The notes beneath the pieces are model-generated. The model worked only from the letters and a program-made list of their open reading frames with translations, did no database searches and was not told the origin of the DNA. A program made the position numbers and the translations under genes. Positions 1-9,200 of a DNA stretch of 55,872 nucleotides are shown here, piece after piece (position 1 is the first letter of the stretch; each line of letters opens with the position of its first letter). The stretch comes from Phycisphaerales bacterium UBA1845. GTDB taxonomy: Bacteria; Planctomycetota; Phycisphaerae; UBA1845. Where the stretch lies: the NCBI GenBank assembly GCA_002338715.1, contig DDIR01000104.1, positions 1-55,872 on the forward strand, given 5' to 3'.

Positions 1-13
1 CGCTTTGAACGGC

Positions 14-35
14 GGTGGGGACGGCCCACCCTACG
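14..35. repeat. Arm of a GGTGGGC-type palindromic repeat
   Basis: This 22-base stretch matches the right arm of the double-hairpin element at 34486-34507 with one mismatch. The bases just before it (aacggc) continue the match into the loop side of that element. It forms an imperfect hairpin GGTGGGG-acg-GCCCACC. Only one arm is visible; the partner may lie outside the window. It sits directly upstream of argS. Confidence 0.7.
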
Positions 36-66
36 CCATGCCCATCACTGACTTAAAAGGTGTCGC

Positions 67-1860
67 GTGTTTTCAAACACCATGAAACTGCTGGGCGATC
101 GTTTTCGCAGCGCCGTGGGCTCGTCATTTGGCGATGACTGTCCGTTTGACGAACAATGGATCAAACCGTGCAACGATCCGCGTTTTGGCGACTACCAGTT
201 CAACGGCGCGCTGCCGTTGGCCAAGTCGCTGCAAAAGAAACCGCGCGACATCGCCGAGACACTGGCTGGTTGTGTTGAACTCGCAGACATCTCCGCGCCG
301 CTTGAAATCGCAGGCCCCGGTTTTCTCAACATCCGCCTGACCAACGCATACCTTTCAAACGCGCTGACGTCGATACCGGCTGGCGAGACGTCGGAATACG
401 ATCGTCTCGGCCTGCAATTCGACGAGGCGGCTGAGACCGTCGTGGTGGACATGTCGAGTCCGAACCTCGCGAAGGAAATGCACGTCGGTCATCTTCGCAG
501 CACGGTGATCGGTGAAAGCGTTTCGCGTATTTTGGAATTCGCCGGGCACACCGTCGAACGCGTCAACCATGTGGGCGATTGGGGGACGCAGTTTGGCATG
601 TTGATCACGCATTTGCGCGATGTTCAGCCGGACGTCATCAGCGACCCGGATTCGCTGGCGATTGGCGATCTCGAAGCGTTTTATGTCGCCGCCAAGAAGG
701 CGTTTGACAGTAGCGAGGACTTTGCCAACCGCGCGCGGCAAGCCGTCGTACAATTGCAGGGCGGTGACGAAGAAACGCTGGCAGTCTGGCGGGCGTTTTG
801 CGATGAATCGCTGCGTCATTGCCACGCGATTTACGATCGACTGGGAATCACCAAGCTCGAAGATCGCGGCGAAAGTTTCTACAACGATCAGTTGGCGCCG
901 ACGGTTCAGGAATTGACCGATGCGGGCATGGTCGAAACCAGCGACGGAGCCGAGTGCATCTTCCTCGACGATTTCAAAAATCGCGACGGCGAACCGCTGC
1001 CGATGATCGTTCGCAAATCCGACGGCGGATTCAATTATTCCGCGACCGACCTTGCGGCTGTCCGACATCGTCTGCGCGACGTCGGGGCGACGCGTTTGAT
1101 TTACGTCGTCGGCATCCCGCAGCAGCAACACTTCGCGATGCTCTTCGCCGCGATCCGCAAGTCGGGTTGGGCGGCAGATAGCGTCCGCTTGGAACATCTC
1201 GCGTTCGGCAGCATGCTGGGGCGCGACGGCAAACCGTTCAAAACGCGCGACGGCGGTACCGTGAAGCTCAAGAATCTGCTCGAAGAAGCCGTGCAAGCCG
1301 CGCGGGCAGCGATCGACGAACGGCAGGGCGATGACGACGATCGCGCGCTGAGCGAATCGCAAAAACAGGCCATCAGCGAAGCCGTCGGAATCGGAGCCGT
1401 CAAGTACGCCGACCTGTCGCACTCGCTGACGACCGACTATCGCTTCGACATGGAGCAGATGCTCTCGTTCGAAGGCAACACCGCGCCATACATGCTCTAT
1501 GCATACGCCCGAATTCGAAGCATCGGTCGAAAAGCCGACATCGACCTCGACGCACTACCAGCCGACGCACCGATCACCATCGAACACGACGCCGAAATCG
1601 CTCTGGCCAAGATGATCACGCGCTTTCCCGAAGTCATCAGCCAGATCGTTCGCGACCTTCGACCGAACGTGCTAACGGAATACCTCTACGAGTTGACGAA
1701 GGCATTTAGCCGCTTCTACGATCGTCGCCACGGCGTCCGCGTCACCGACGCCGAACCCGAATCCACACGCATGTCACGCCTGCGCCTGTGCCAGATCACC
1801 GCCCGAACCATCAAGTCGGGGCTGTATCTATTGGGCATCGACACGATCGAACAGATGTAA
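67..1860 (+). CDS. argS: Arginine--tRNA ligase
   Basis: Class I arginyl-tRNA synthetase, which charges tRNA-Arg in the cytoplasm. The N-terminal ~110 residues form the Arg-specific additional domain. The catalytic core then starts with SSPNLAKEMHVGHLRST, where HVGHL is the HIGH motif, followed by NHVGDWGTQFGML. As in the E. coli enzyme, there is no canonical KMSKS; GKPFKTRDGGTVKL takes its place. The C-terminal DALR anticodon-binding domain ends in LYLLGIDTIEQM. At 597 residues it is slightly longer than the usual 550-580. The GTG start at 67 is preceded by AAAAGGTG at a good distance; an ATG at 82 is the alternative. It is convergent with the kinase gene downstream, with a double-hairpin repeat between them. 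Confidence 0.97.
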   Translation: MFSNTMKLLGDRFRSAVGSSFGDDCPFDEQWIKPCNDPRFGDYQFNGALPLAKSLQKKPRDIAETLAGCVELADISAPLEIAGPGFLNIRLTNAYLSNALTSIPAGETSEYDRLGLQFDEAAETVVVDMSSPNLAKEMHVGHLRSTVIGESVSRILEFAGHTVERVNHVGDWGTQFGMLITHLRDVQPDVISDPDSLAIGDLEAFYVAAKKAFDSSEDFANRARQAVVQLQGGDEETLAVWRAFCDESLRHCHAIYDRLGITKLEDRGESFYNDQLAPTVQELTDAGMVETSDGAECIFLDDFKNRDGEPLPMIVRKSDGGFNYSATDLAAVRHRLRDVGATRLIYVVGIPQQQHFAMLFAAIRKSGWAADSVRLEHLAFGSMLGRDGKPFKTRDGGTVKLKNLLEEAVQAARAAIDERQGDDDDRALSESQKQAISEAVGIGAVKYADLSHSLTTDYRFDMEQMLSFEGNTAPYMLYAYARIRSIGRKADIDLDALPADAPITIEHDAEIALAKMITRFPEVISQIVRDLRPNVLTEYLYELTKAFSRFYDRRHGVRVTDAEPESTRMSRLRLCQITARTIKSGLYLLGIDTIEQM

Positions 1861-1876
1861 AGTTGACAATGTAGGT

Positions 1877-1950
1877 GTGCCACTGCTCTGTGAGCAGTGC
1901 AGTCAAACTGCGATACCCACTGGTCGACACTGCTCACAGAGCAGTGGCAC
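1877..1950. repeat. Double-hairpin REP-like element
   Basis: Perfect 23-bp inverted repeat: arms 1877-1899 and 1928-1950, 28-base loop. Each arm is also a hairpin by itself: CACTGCTC-tgt-GAGCAGTG on the left and CACTGCTC-aca-GAGCAGTG on the right. The element can therefore form one long stem or two short ones. It lies between the convergent ends of argS and the kinase gene and could end transcription from both sides, although there is no T-run. Its two-hairpin layout resembles bacterial REP/BIME elements. Confidence 0.85.
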
Positions 1951-1970
1951 GGTTGACTCAATCACGATTC

Positions 1971-4469
1971 CTAGTGCTGCTTGGTCGTTTCAGCCAGATG
2001 CTTGTACAGGCTCTGGTGGGGGTGGGGTTGTTGGGTGATTTCGATGGAGCGTTTCAGGCATTGGACGGCGCTGTCTTTTTCGCCGGCTAGTTCGTGGGCT
2101 CTTGCTTTTTGTTCCCAGGCGTCGGCTTCCATGCGACGGTTGTTGTGTTTCTGGGCGAGGGTGAGGCGCTGGTTGATGGCGTCGAGTGCCGAATCGGTCT
2201 TGCCCTCCTGCAGGTACATTTCCGCGAGGTGTTCGTACACCATCGTCAGACCGTTCCAGAAGTTCGTGCCATTGAGCGCCGTCAGCGCTTCGTCGAAACA
2301 CGCTTCGGCTTCAGCGTAGTCATTCATCAAGCACGCGCAGCGCCCGAGGTTCATGTGCGACACGCCGATGTTGACGCGATCTTCGACTTCATTGGCCAAC
2401 CCCAGCGCCCGGCGATAATACTCTGCCGCCTCCGCATAACGCTGTTGCTTGAGGAGCACACCGCCCATGCCGTTGTAGGGCCAAGCCAATGAAACCACGT
2501 CGCGGTACTTCTTGTGAATGTCGATCGCCCGCGCGAATGCCCGCTCGGCGTCTTCGAAGTGCTTTAGCCGCATCAACACAAACCCGAGATTGCCTTCGTA
2601 CTTCGCCGTGTCGGAATGGTGCTCCATCTCGATGGTCAGGTCCCGGGCCTTTTCGAGAAATTCATACGCCGACGTGTATTCGCCCTGGTAGTAATACATC
2701 ACGCCGAGATTGCCGAGCGCTTCTGCCACCCGTCGTTGATCGCCAACCTGACGGGCTGCGACTTCCTCGCGACGGTGAAATTCGAGCGCGCGATCGTAAT
2801 CGCCGATTCGTGCATACGCCGCGCCGATCAAACTGACCGCGTCGATATACTGATCGTCGATAGCCAGCGCCTCGTTGCACAGCCTGATCGCCTTCGAATA
2901 GCTGGCGTCGGCATAGGCCAGCCGGGCTTTGATGAACTTCTCGTGCGCTTCGAGGTTTTCAGTGCCGGCAGTGTGGACTTTTCCGCCGGTGCGAACGCTT
3001 CGATGGGCGCCGATCGCGTCGATCACCTTCGCCGCCAGTTGATCCTCCAGCGTGAAGAGGTCTTCGACGTTGCCCACGATGTCCGCCGAGAAACTCGGTT
3101 GTGCCGCACCCGATCGGCTGACCGATCGCGCGATGATCCGCAGCTTGTCACCGGTTCGCTGATACGTTCCCACGACAACCGTCGCCGCGCCGAGCATTTC
3201 CGCCGAATCGAGCAGCCGCTTCTCGTCATGCACACTGACCGCCGTCCCTTGCTCATGACCCAGCAGTTTCGACAACCCGTGTCGATCCACCACGTGCAGC
3301 CCGTCAAGGTCAAGCAGGCGGGCGCTGAGGAACTCGGCCAGCGCTTCACCGATCCAATCGTCGGAAGGCTGACGCGACATGTTTTCAAACGCCGAGACAA
3401 CAACCCCGACCGGCGAAGAGGTGTCGGCTGCCTGCGGTACGAGCGCCGTGACGTCAACCCCGCAGCGGAGCGCTTCGCTGAGTTTCTCCGCGTTTTCAAA
3501 ACGGTGTTCCGGGCGCTTGGCCAGGCACACTTCGATGACGTTGCGCAGCCACGCTGGGGATGATCGTGTGATGTCTTCGGGCCAGATGACCGGATCGTGC
3601 TTGTGCCGGTTGGACAGTTCGATGACGCCGGACCCGCGGAAGGGCGGTTTGCCGCAGAGCAGGTGATACATGCTCGCCCCGAGGCTGTAGAGGTCGGCTC
3701 GATGCGTCAGATGGTTGTCACCGTCGAATTGCTCGGGGGCCATGTAATAGGGCGTGCCGAGAATCTGACCGTCGCAGGTGAGGGCCATGTCGCCTTCGAG
3801 GCCTTTGATTTTGACCAGCCCGAGGTCGGTGATTTTCGCCACGCCGTTGGCTGCGAGCATGATGTTGCTCGGTTTGATGTCGCGGTGGATCAGGTCAGCC
3901 GCATGGATCGCGGACAAGCCGTTGGCGATCTGCACGCCGATTTCGACGACCTGCTGCCAGCACATCGCCCCAACGGCATTGAGCATTTTCCGCAGGTTTT
4001 CGCCCTCGATGTACTCCATGGCGAAGTACCAGGTGTCGTCCACGCAGTCGCAATCGAGGACCTTGGCCACGTTTCGATGGGCGATGAGCGCCCCCGCACG
4101 GGCTTCGGCTTGGAGGCGGGCGGTGGCGAGTTCGCGCCATTCGTCCTGGGTGACGATGATTTTCAGGATGCAGATCTGGTCGAGGTGGCAGTGGTGGGCG
4201 AGGAGAATCCGTCCCTGGGCTCCGTTGGCGACGGCTCGGATGATGCGGTAGCGGTCGGAGCGGACCTTGGGCCAGGATTCACCGACCGCGTCAAACAGGG
4301 CGGCTTGCTCGCGCCAGGTGCTGCCATCTTGAACCTGTCGATGTGCGGCGAATGAGAACTTGCAGGCATCGCATGTAAGCAGGTGCCGGTCGATGGCACT
4401 CGGGAGGGCATCGGAACCTTTGCAATGCGGGCATGTCCATGTCATTTCGAGCATTGTTTCTCTCGTCAT
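1971..4469 (-). CDS. Ser/Thr protein kinase with zinc ribbon, TolB/FlgO-like domain and TPRs
   Basis: Predicted soluble Hanks-type kinase. Counting from the ATG at 4469, a zinc ribbon (C13, C16, C33, C36) opens the protein. A kinase domain of about residues 74-345 follows, with invariant Lys in CILKII, the catalytic loop HRDIKPSNIM (D197), DLG in place of DFG (D215) and GTPYYMAPEQ. The glycine loop is degenerate (ANGAQGR). Next comes a region of about 130 residues resembling the TolB/FlgO-like sensor domain seen in CadC- and cyclase-type TPR proteins (VVVSAFENMS...DDWIGEALAEFLSARL), then about six TPRs to the end. No transmembrane segment is seen. The reading frame opens at 4523, but the extra 18 residues look like leader; AAAGGAGG lies about 20 bases before the chosen ATG, and an ATG at 4454 is also possible. 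Substrates are unknown. Confidence 0.9.
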   Translation of the reverse strand: MTRETMLEMTWTCPHCKGSDALPSAIDRHLLTCDACKFSFAAHRQVQDGSTWREQAALFDAVGESWPKVRSDRYRIIRAVANGAQGRILLAHHCHLDQICILKIIVTQDEWRELATARLQAEARAGALIAHRNVAKVLDCDCVDDTWYFAMEYIEGENLRKMLNAVGAMCWQQVVEIGVQIANGLSAIHAADLIHRDIKPSNIMLAANGVAKITDLGLVKIKGLEGDMALTCDGQILGTPYYMAPEQFDGDNHLTHRADLYSLGASMYHLLCGKPPFRGSGVIELSNRHKHDPVIWPEDITRSSPAWLRNVIEVCLAKRPEHRFENAEKLSEALRCGVDVTALVPQAADTSSPVGVVVSAFENMSRQPSDDWIGEALAEFLSARLLDLDGLHVVDRHGLSKLLGHEQGTAVSVHDEKRLLDSAEMLGAATVVVGTYQRTGDKLRIIARSVSRSGAAQPSFSADIVGNVEDLFTLEDQLAAKVIDAIGAHRSVRTGGKVHTAGTENLEAHEKFIKARLAYADASYSKAIRLCNEALAIDDQYIDAVSLIGAAYARIGDYDRALEFHRREEVAARQVGDQRRVAEALGNLGVMYYYQGEYTSAYEFLEKARDLTIEMEHHSDTAKYEGNLGFVLMRLKHFEDAERAFARAIDIHKKYRDVVSLAWPYNGMGGVLLKQQRYAEAAEYYRRALGLANEVEDRVNIGVSHMNLGRCACLMNDYAEAEACFDEALTALNGTNFWNGLTMVYEHLAEMYLQEGKTDSALDAINQRLTLAQKHNNRRMEADAWEQKARAHELAGEKDSAVQCLKRSIEITQQPHPHQSLYKHLAETTKQH

Positions 4470-4824
4470 GTTCGGCCCGATTGGCTCGACCTCCTTTGGT
4501 GACCTGAAACCTTCGCGAATCATATCACAGGCTCGCGCATTTCAATGCTTCATTTTTGTCCGTCGTTGTCTTCAATTTGGGTTTAACCTATATCTTGTGT
4601 GGGTGATATGCGCTGTTACATCTTATTGGAAAAGGTTGTGGTTGAAGGCGAAGCGCGTGTTGGGGAATGTACTGTTGCGCGTTTGTATTTCACAACTTGT
4701 TGAGAAATGTTGACCAATTCCTTTGTCCTATCCCGATGAATCCATTACAAAGACGCACTGATAACCGACGACTGGATGCGTCGTTATCAAACCCGATTCA
4801 AACCCAACCGAATTGAAAAGTACG
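4470..4824. other. Divergent intergenic region, AT-richer
   Basis: About 355 bases between the divergent kinase gene and the amidase-like gene. It is visibly richer in A and T than its surroundings and should hold both promoters. A TTGACC box is present at 4710-4715 but has no well-spaced -10 partner. I see no further gene. Confidence 0.5.
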
Positions 4825-5394
4825 ATGGACGAACGAACACGGATGTTCCGAGTTTTGAGCAGTCTTGCCCTCGCGATGGTGGGTGGTGGCGGAATTCTAT
4901 TCTGGCTTGAGCCCGATTCAGGCATCACCCTGTCATTGACGCCATCCCAATATGCTCAAAAAGCCGTCAGTTCCTGCCCGACCCTGACTCAGCCGTGGCG
5001 GGGCGTCACTATCGTGCCGATCGACTCTCATTCATCAACCCGGACGCTGACTGCCGTCGGGCAGCGCGAAGACCTGCACTTTCTGGTGATGCCCGATGGG
5101 GCGGTTCTGGCTCAGAATCTATGGCTTTCTCAGTCGAATTGGGACGTTTCGGATCAAGGGGCTGATGCACCGATCATTCGGGTGGGCATGCACGTTCAAG
5201 GTGACGGTGGCCACATCGGATCGGACCAGTTTGAGGGGCTTCGGGCGTTGTGGACGACGCTCAACGACCGCATTGGTCATTCGGGCGGTGCGATTCCACT
5301 GAATCTGAAGTTTGCCGGGACCGGCAATTTCGAAGGATTGCAAGACTCAATCTCAGCCGACCTGCTCAATTCCCCAAATCAGGCCAAAGGGTAA
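4825..5394 (+). CDS. Membrane-anchored amidase-like protein, probably inactive
   Basis: Predicted 189-residue protein with one N-terminal membrane anchor or uncleaved signal (residues ~9-27, VLSSLALAMVGGGGILFW). The rest follows the order of an N-acetylmuramoyl-L-alanine amidase (Amidase_2/PGRP) fold: WRGVTIVPIDSHS corresponds to the W..IVLHHS strand, LHFLVMPDGAV to the YHFVIG.DG strand, and VGMHVQGDGGH to the GI.L.G.F strand. The C-terminal H...DCPG zinc-binding motif is absent, so it is probably not an active amidase. The paralogue-like amidase at 11363-12130 keeps all the ligands. The frame extends to a TTG at 4813, but the ATG at 4825 follows GAAAAG and is preferred. The fold assignment is inference from weak similarity. 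Confidence 0.55.
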   Translation: MDERTRMFRVLSSLALAMVGGGGILFWLEPDSGITLSLTPSQYAQKAVSSCPTLTQPWRGVTIVPIDSHSSTRTLTAVGQREDLHFLVMPDGAVLAQNLWLSQSNWDVSDQGADAPIIRVGMHVQGDGGHIGSDQFEGLRALWTTLNDRIGHSGGAIPLNLKFAGTGNFEGLQDSISADLLNSPNQAKG

Positions 5395-5646
5395 AAGGCT
5401 GGCCCAACAGGAAGATTCTGGTTCAAGGGCAGCAGTTCAAGCCAAAGGGCAACCTAGCCCAAACATCGTCTCGATTGCGACAAGGCGAATGCCGGATCTG
5501 CCCGCGACAGGGTGGATGTCTGCATTTATCCGACGCACCTGTCTTTCGCACGCATGCAACCCATGCGCACACCGTCTGCAAACGGTATCGTATGATTGTC
5601 TTGGGAACGGGTGTCAGGCCTCGGTCTTCCCGACGCTCGATTCGGA

Positions 5647-5934
5647 CTAGGCGAACATGTCGATTCGATCACCCAAACCTGGGTGTGACGCGGCTTGCCG
5701 CTCTGCCTTTTCGAGTTCGTTCCCTGTTGCGACTTCGCGCTGCTCTGTGAACCGCTCGAAGTCGGCTGGTGTTACGGCTTGGGCTGTCTCTGTCGTGTCC
5801 CTTGCTTCGTGCGGCCGCACCCACATGGGTGGCGAACCCGCATCCTCGGGGAACGATGCCACTTGCCGGTCTGTCAGTCGTGTCTGTTCGCTTGCTGCGG
5901 GAATCGCCCCCACTGCGTTAACCAACCCTACCAT
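5647..5934 (-). CDS. Small acidic protein of unknown function
   Basis: A 95-residue hydrophilic protein starting MVGLVNAVGAIPAAS and ending GLGDRIDMFA. The ATG at 5934 has a very strong ribosome-binding site (AGGAGAGGAGGAGAGCG just upstream), which makes this a real gene rather than a chance frame. It has no signal peptide, membrane segment or cysteines; the second half (TPADFERFTEQREVATGNEL) is probably helical. It is transcribed away from the giant AAA+/coiled-coil gene, with about 300 bases between the two starts, so the two could share a control region. I do not recognise the family. Confidence 0.65.
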   Translation of the reverse strand: MVGLVNAVGAIPAASEQTRLTDRQVASFPEDAGSPPMWVRPHEARDTTETAQAVTPADFERFTEQREVATGNELEKAERQAASHPGLGDRIDMFA

Positions 5935-6230
5935 CGCTCTCCTCCTCTCCTGTTCAAATGTGGCCAACCAGCCCTCGGGACCGGATTGACCCAAACATAC
6001 GCTTCCTTATTTGAAATATGATATCTCCTGAGGATGAACACTTGATTTTTCAAAAAGCCTTCATCAATCTCGGCCCGCATAACCTCCAGAGTCCGCTTCA
6101 CGCCCCCGTAAAGGCCGATAACTCCAGTCGCGACGGGCAGGTTCCGATATTAAACGCGAGTACCGCCGTTCTGCGCCGATTGTGATGATCGGACGCTGAT
6201 TCCGTTATTGAGCGGATGAAGGAGCCGTCC

Positions 6231-9200
6231 ATGGATTCCACGTATTTCGAAACGTTTGGATTGAATCGTCCTCCGTTTGAGGAAACGACCAGCGCTGAAT
6301 TCTTCCATGCGAATCCTGCATGCAATCGCATCATGCATGCTGTGCAGGAACTGCTTAACAGCGGTGGGGTGTCGCTTATCAAGGGTGGGAACGGTTGCGG
6401 TAAGAGCATCCTCGCCCATGCGATGGTGTCGCGGTTCAAGTCCCAGGCGCGGATTCTCTCGTTATCGGTACCACCGCCGGAAGATGCCGGAAAGCGATCG
6501 TCAAAGGATAGCGCATCGCACATCGGTGGGACCTCGCGCCGCGGGATCGATCAGGTTGCCGGTGAAATCGTCAACATCATCGCGGACGCGACGGATAAGA
6601 AATGCGCCGTGATCATCGACCAGGCGCAGCATCTACTCGCAGACGACCATGTCTCCATCCATGAACACGTTCAGTCCGCCCGTGAACGCGGATTGAAACT
6701 GTCGATCGTGTTCGTGGCCAACGAAGCCATCGAAACAACCCTCCGCTCGGAAAGCCTCAAGATGTTCGCCGGTTCGGTGAAACGTCTGGGCGAACTCAGC
6801 GCGATGAATGCGGCTGACGTTGAGAGCTACATTCTCAACCGCCTGCGCGTCGCCGGCGCCACGAGCAAAAAGATCTTCGCCCGAAAAGCCATCCGGCGCA
6901 TCAGCGAGTTGACCGGTGGTGTCCCCCGAAAAATTAACGATCTGGCAAAGAGAGCCATGCACCAAGCCGCCAAAGAAAAACTGTCCAGCATTTCCGCATC
7001 AATGGTTTCCAAATGTGCAGCCGCATCCGCGCAGGAGGAACCCCAACCCGAATCTAGTTCGAAAGAGATGCCCACGATGAACCCCGGCAAGGTTGAAGGG
7101 ATGGTCAAGCAGCTTCAGGAAGCACTCGCGAAGTTACCAGCCGTCGTCGGACATGGCGGAGGCGGTCAGGATTCTGACGACGTCGTGCATACGCTGGAGG
7201 AACTGGCCGAAAGCACTGGAGAAGCCGATGCCCGTGCATCATCGCTCAAAGCGGCGATTCAGCGGGCGGAAGAGACGCATAGCCAACTCGTTGACTTTGC
7301 GGATGCTCTTTCGCGCATCGGTTCGTCGACGGATGAACGCATTGAACTGCTGTTGACCAGTCTGGAGTCGGCGCAGCAGATTCACGAAGAGTTGCAGCAC
7401 ATCGGCGATCAGGCTCAGGCGTTGATCGACGAATCGCGAAACGTCGTCGCCGATGAGCACGACAAGATGCTCGCGCAGTTGGATGAGTTGGCCTGTCGAC
7501 GGGAAGAACTGTCCAACATCATCGACCAGTTCAAGCACGAGCAGGACGAAGCGCTGCGCGATGCCCGGCGCGAAGTGGACGAGAAGGTCGCCATCATCCG
7601 CGACGAGATGGACGGAGCCGGCTCCGAGTCCAAACGCATTCTCGCCGACGCCGAACACGCCCTGAAGCGTGCCGAGCGGAGCCTTAAGGATACCTCGAAC
7701 CTGGGTGAGCAGGTCGAACAGTCGCTCAACGACGCGCGGCACCTCGAAGGAAACCTGTCCAAGACGTTCGCGCAGATTCGCCAGGATCTTTCGACCCATC
7801 GGGAAAACGCAGCCGCCGCGACCAAGGCCCACGAGGAGTGTCGTCAAGCTGCGATGGAAGCCCGCAAGATCGCGGAGGCCTCATCCGTTAGCGCCCAGAA
7901 GCTCGTCGAACTTCGAGCACAAGCGGCTGCTCAGCAGGAAAGCCTTGAAGATGCAATCGCGAAAGTGAACGCAACGGCAGAGCAGATTCAAACCCAGATC
8001 GAATCCACCCGAAACGAGATCGAGCAGCGTCACGAAACGATTCACCAGAGTATCCGGCAGGTCGGCGATGGAATCCAGGAGCGATTGGCTGGCGGCATTA
8101 CTGAAGTTGATCGCCTGACGGACGAAGCGACGGACAAGATCAATCGGGCAGCCGTCGCGATTGACGAGCAGAAATCTGTTTCCGTCAACGCCATCAAATC
8201 GCTCGGCGACGAATCAATCCGGTCGATCAAATCATCGGGCGACGAATCGATCCATTCGATCAAGTCATTGGGCGATGAATCAATTCATTCGATCAAGTCG
8301 GTCAGCGACGAGTCCGTTGGCAACGTCAGATCGGCTGGCGAGAAGGCCAACGCTTCGATCAAGACGTCCCGAGAAGACACGATCGACGCGATTCAGTCGG
8401 CGGGTCAGAAGATAGAAGCCCGCATCGCCGAGAGCATCCGCCGCTACGAACAGCTCGTTGCCGCGGAAGAGGCAGCCGCCAAGCGGGCCGAGGAAGCCAC
8501 AGCCCACGCCACCACGATGATGAATCGCGTCAGTCAGAGTGAAGCCAAGCTGGCAGAAACCCAGCAGTCGATTCTGAACATCGAAGCGTTGGCGGCGGAG
8601 ACGCTGGCGTCCGTGCAGTCGCGCCTTAAGACGATGCAGGACTCCGTCAACGTCATCGTCGACAGCGGTGCGTCGCGTGCCAAGATGATGCTCGACGAAT
8701 CGTTGGCCGCATTCCAGGATGAAGCCCTGGGCATCTCCGAGTCGCTTCGCAATTCGGCGACCAGCATTCAGGACGAGATGCAGTTGCAGGCCAAAGAGAT
8801 TCAACTGACCTACGAAGCCAAGAAGGAAGCCGCGAAGGAAATCATTGACCAGTTTGCGGTGTCGGTCGATGAACTCGCCCTCAGCAAGATCAACCATGCG
8901 CGCGAGACTGTCGAACGCATCGCCAGCGAAGCCAAGTCCGCGCTGGAGCAGCAGAAAGCCAACCTGATCAACAGCGTCGATGCCCACGCCAGCAACTGCG
9001 ATACCCGCATGACGGAACTGGCCACCAGCAAAACAGAGCAGGTCAGCCGACAGATTCACGAACAGGGCGGTGTTGCCATCGGTTCCATTCAGAAGACAGC
9101 CACCGACTTCACCGAGAAGCTCAAGAACCTCTCGCTCGAAATCGACAAGAAGTCGCGTGCGGCACTCGTGACGGTCGAGGATACGGCGATCTCGACGGCT

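Noticed and set aside
355..1422. Long antisense frame inside argS (355 codons)
   Set aside because: It is the mirror of a clear argS reading frame in GC-rich DNA, with Arg/Asp/His-rich nonsense composition and no ribosome-binding site.
2616..3563. 315-codon plus-strand frame inside the kinase gene
   Set aside because: Shadow of the kinase gene, which has clear motifs in the other frame.
6150..6180. Sigma-28 (FliA) type promoter, TAAA...GCCGAT, before the AAA+ gene
   Set aside because: The spacing is about 20 bases instead of 15 and the flanking consensus is poor.
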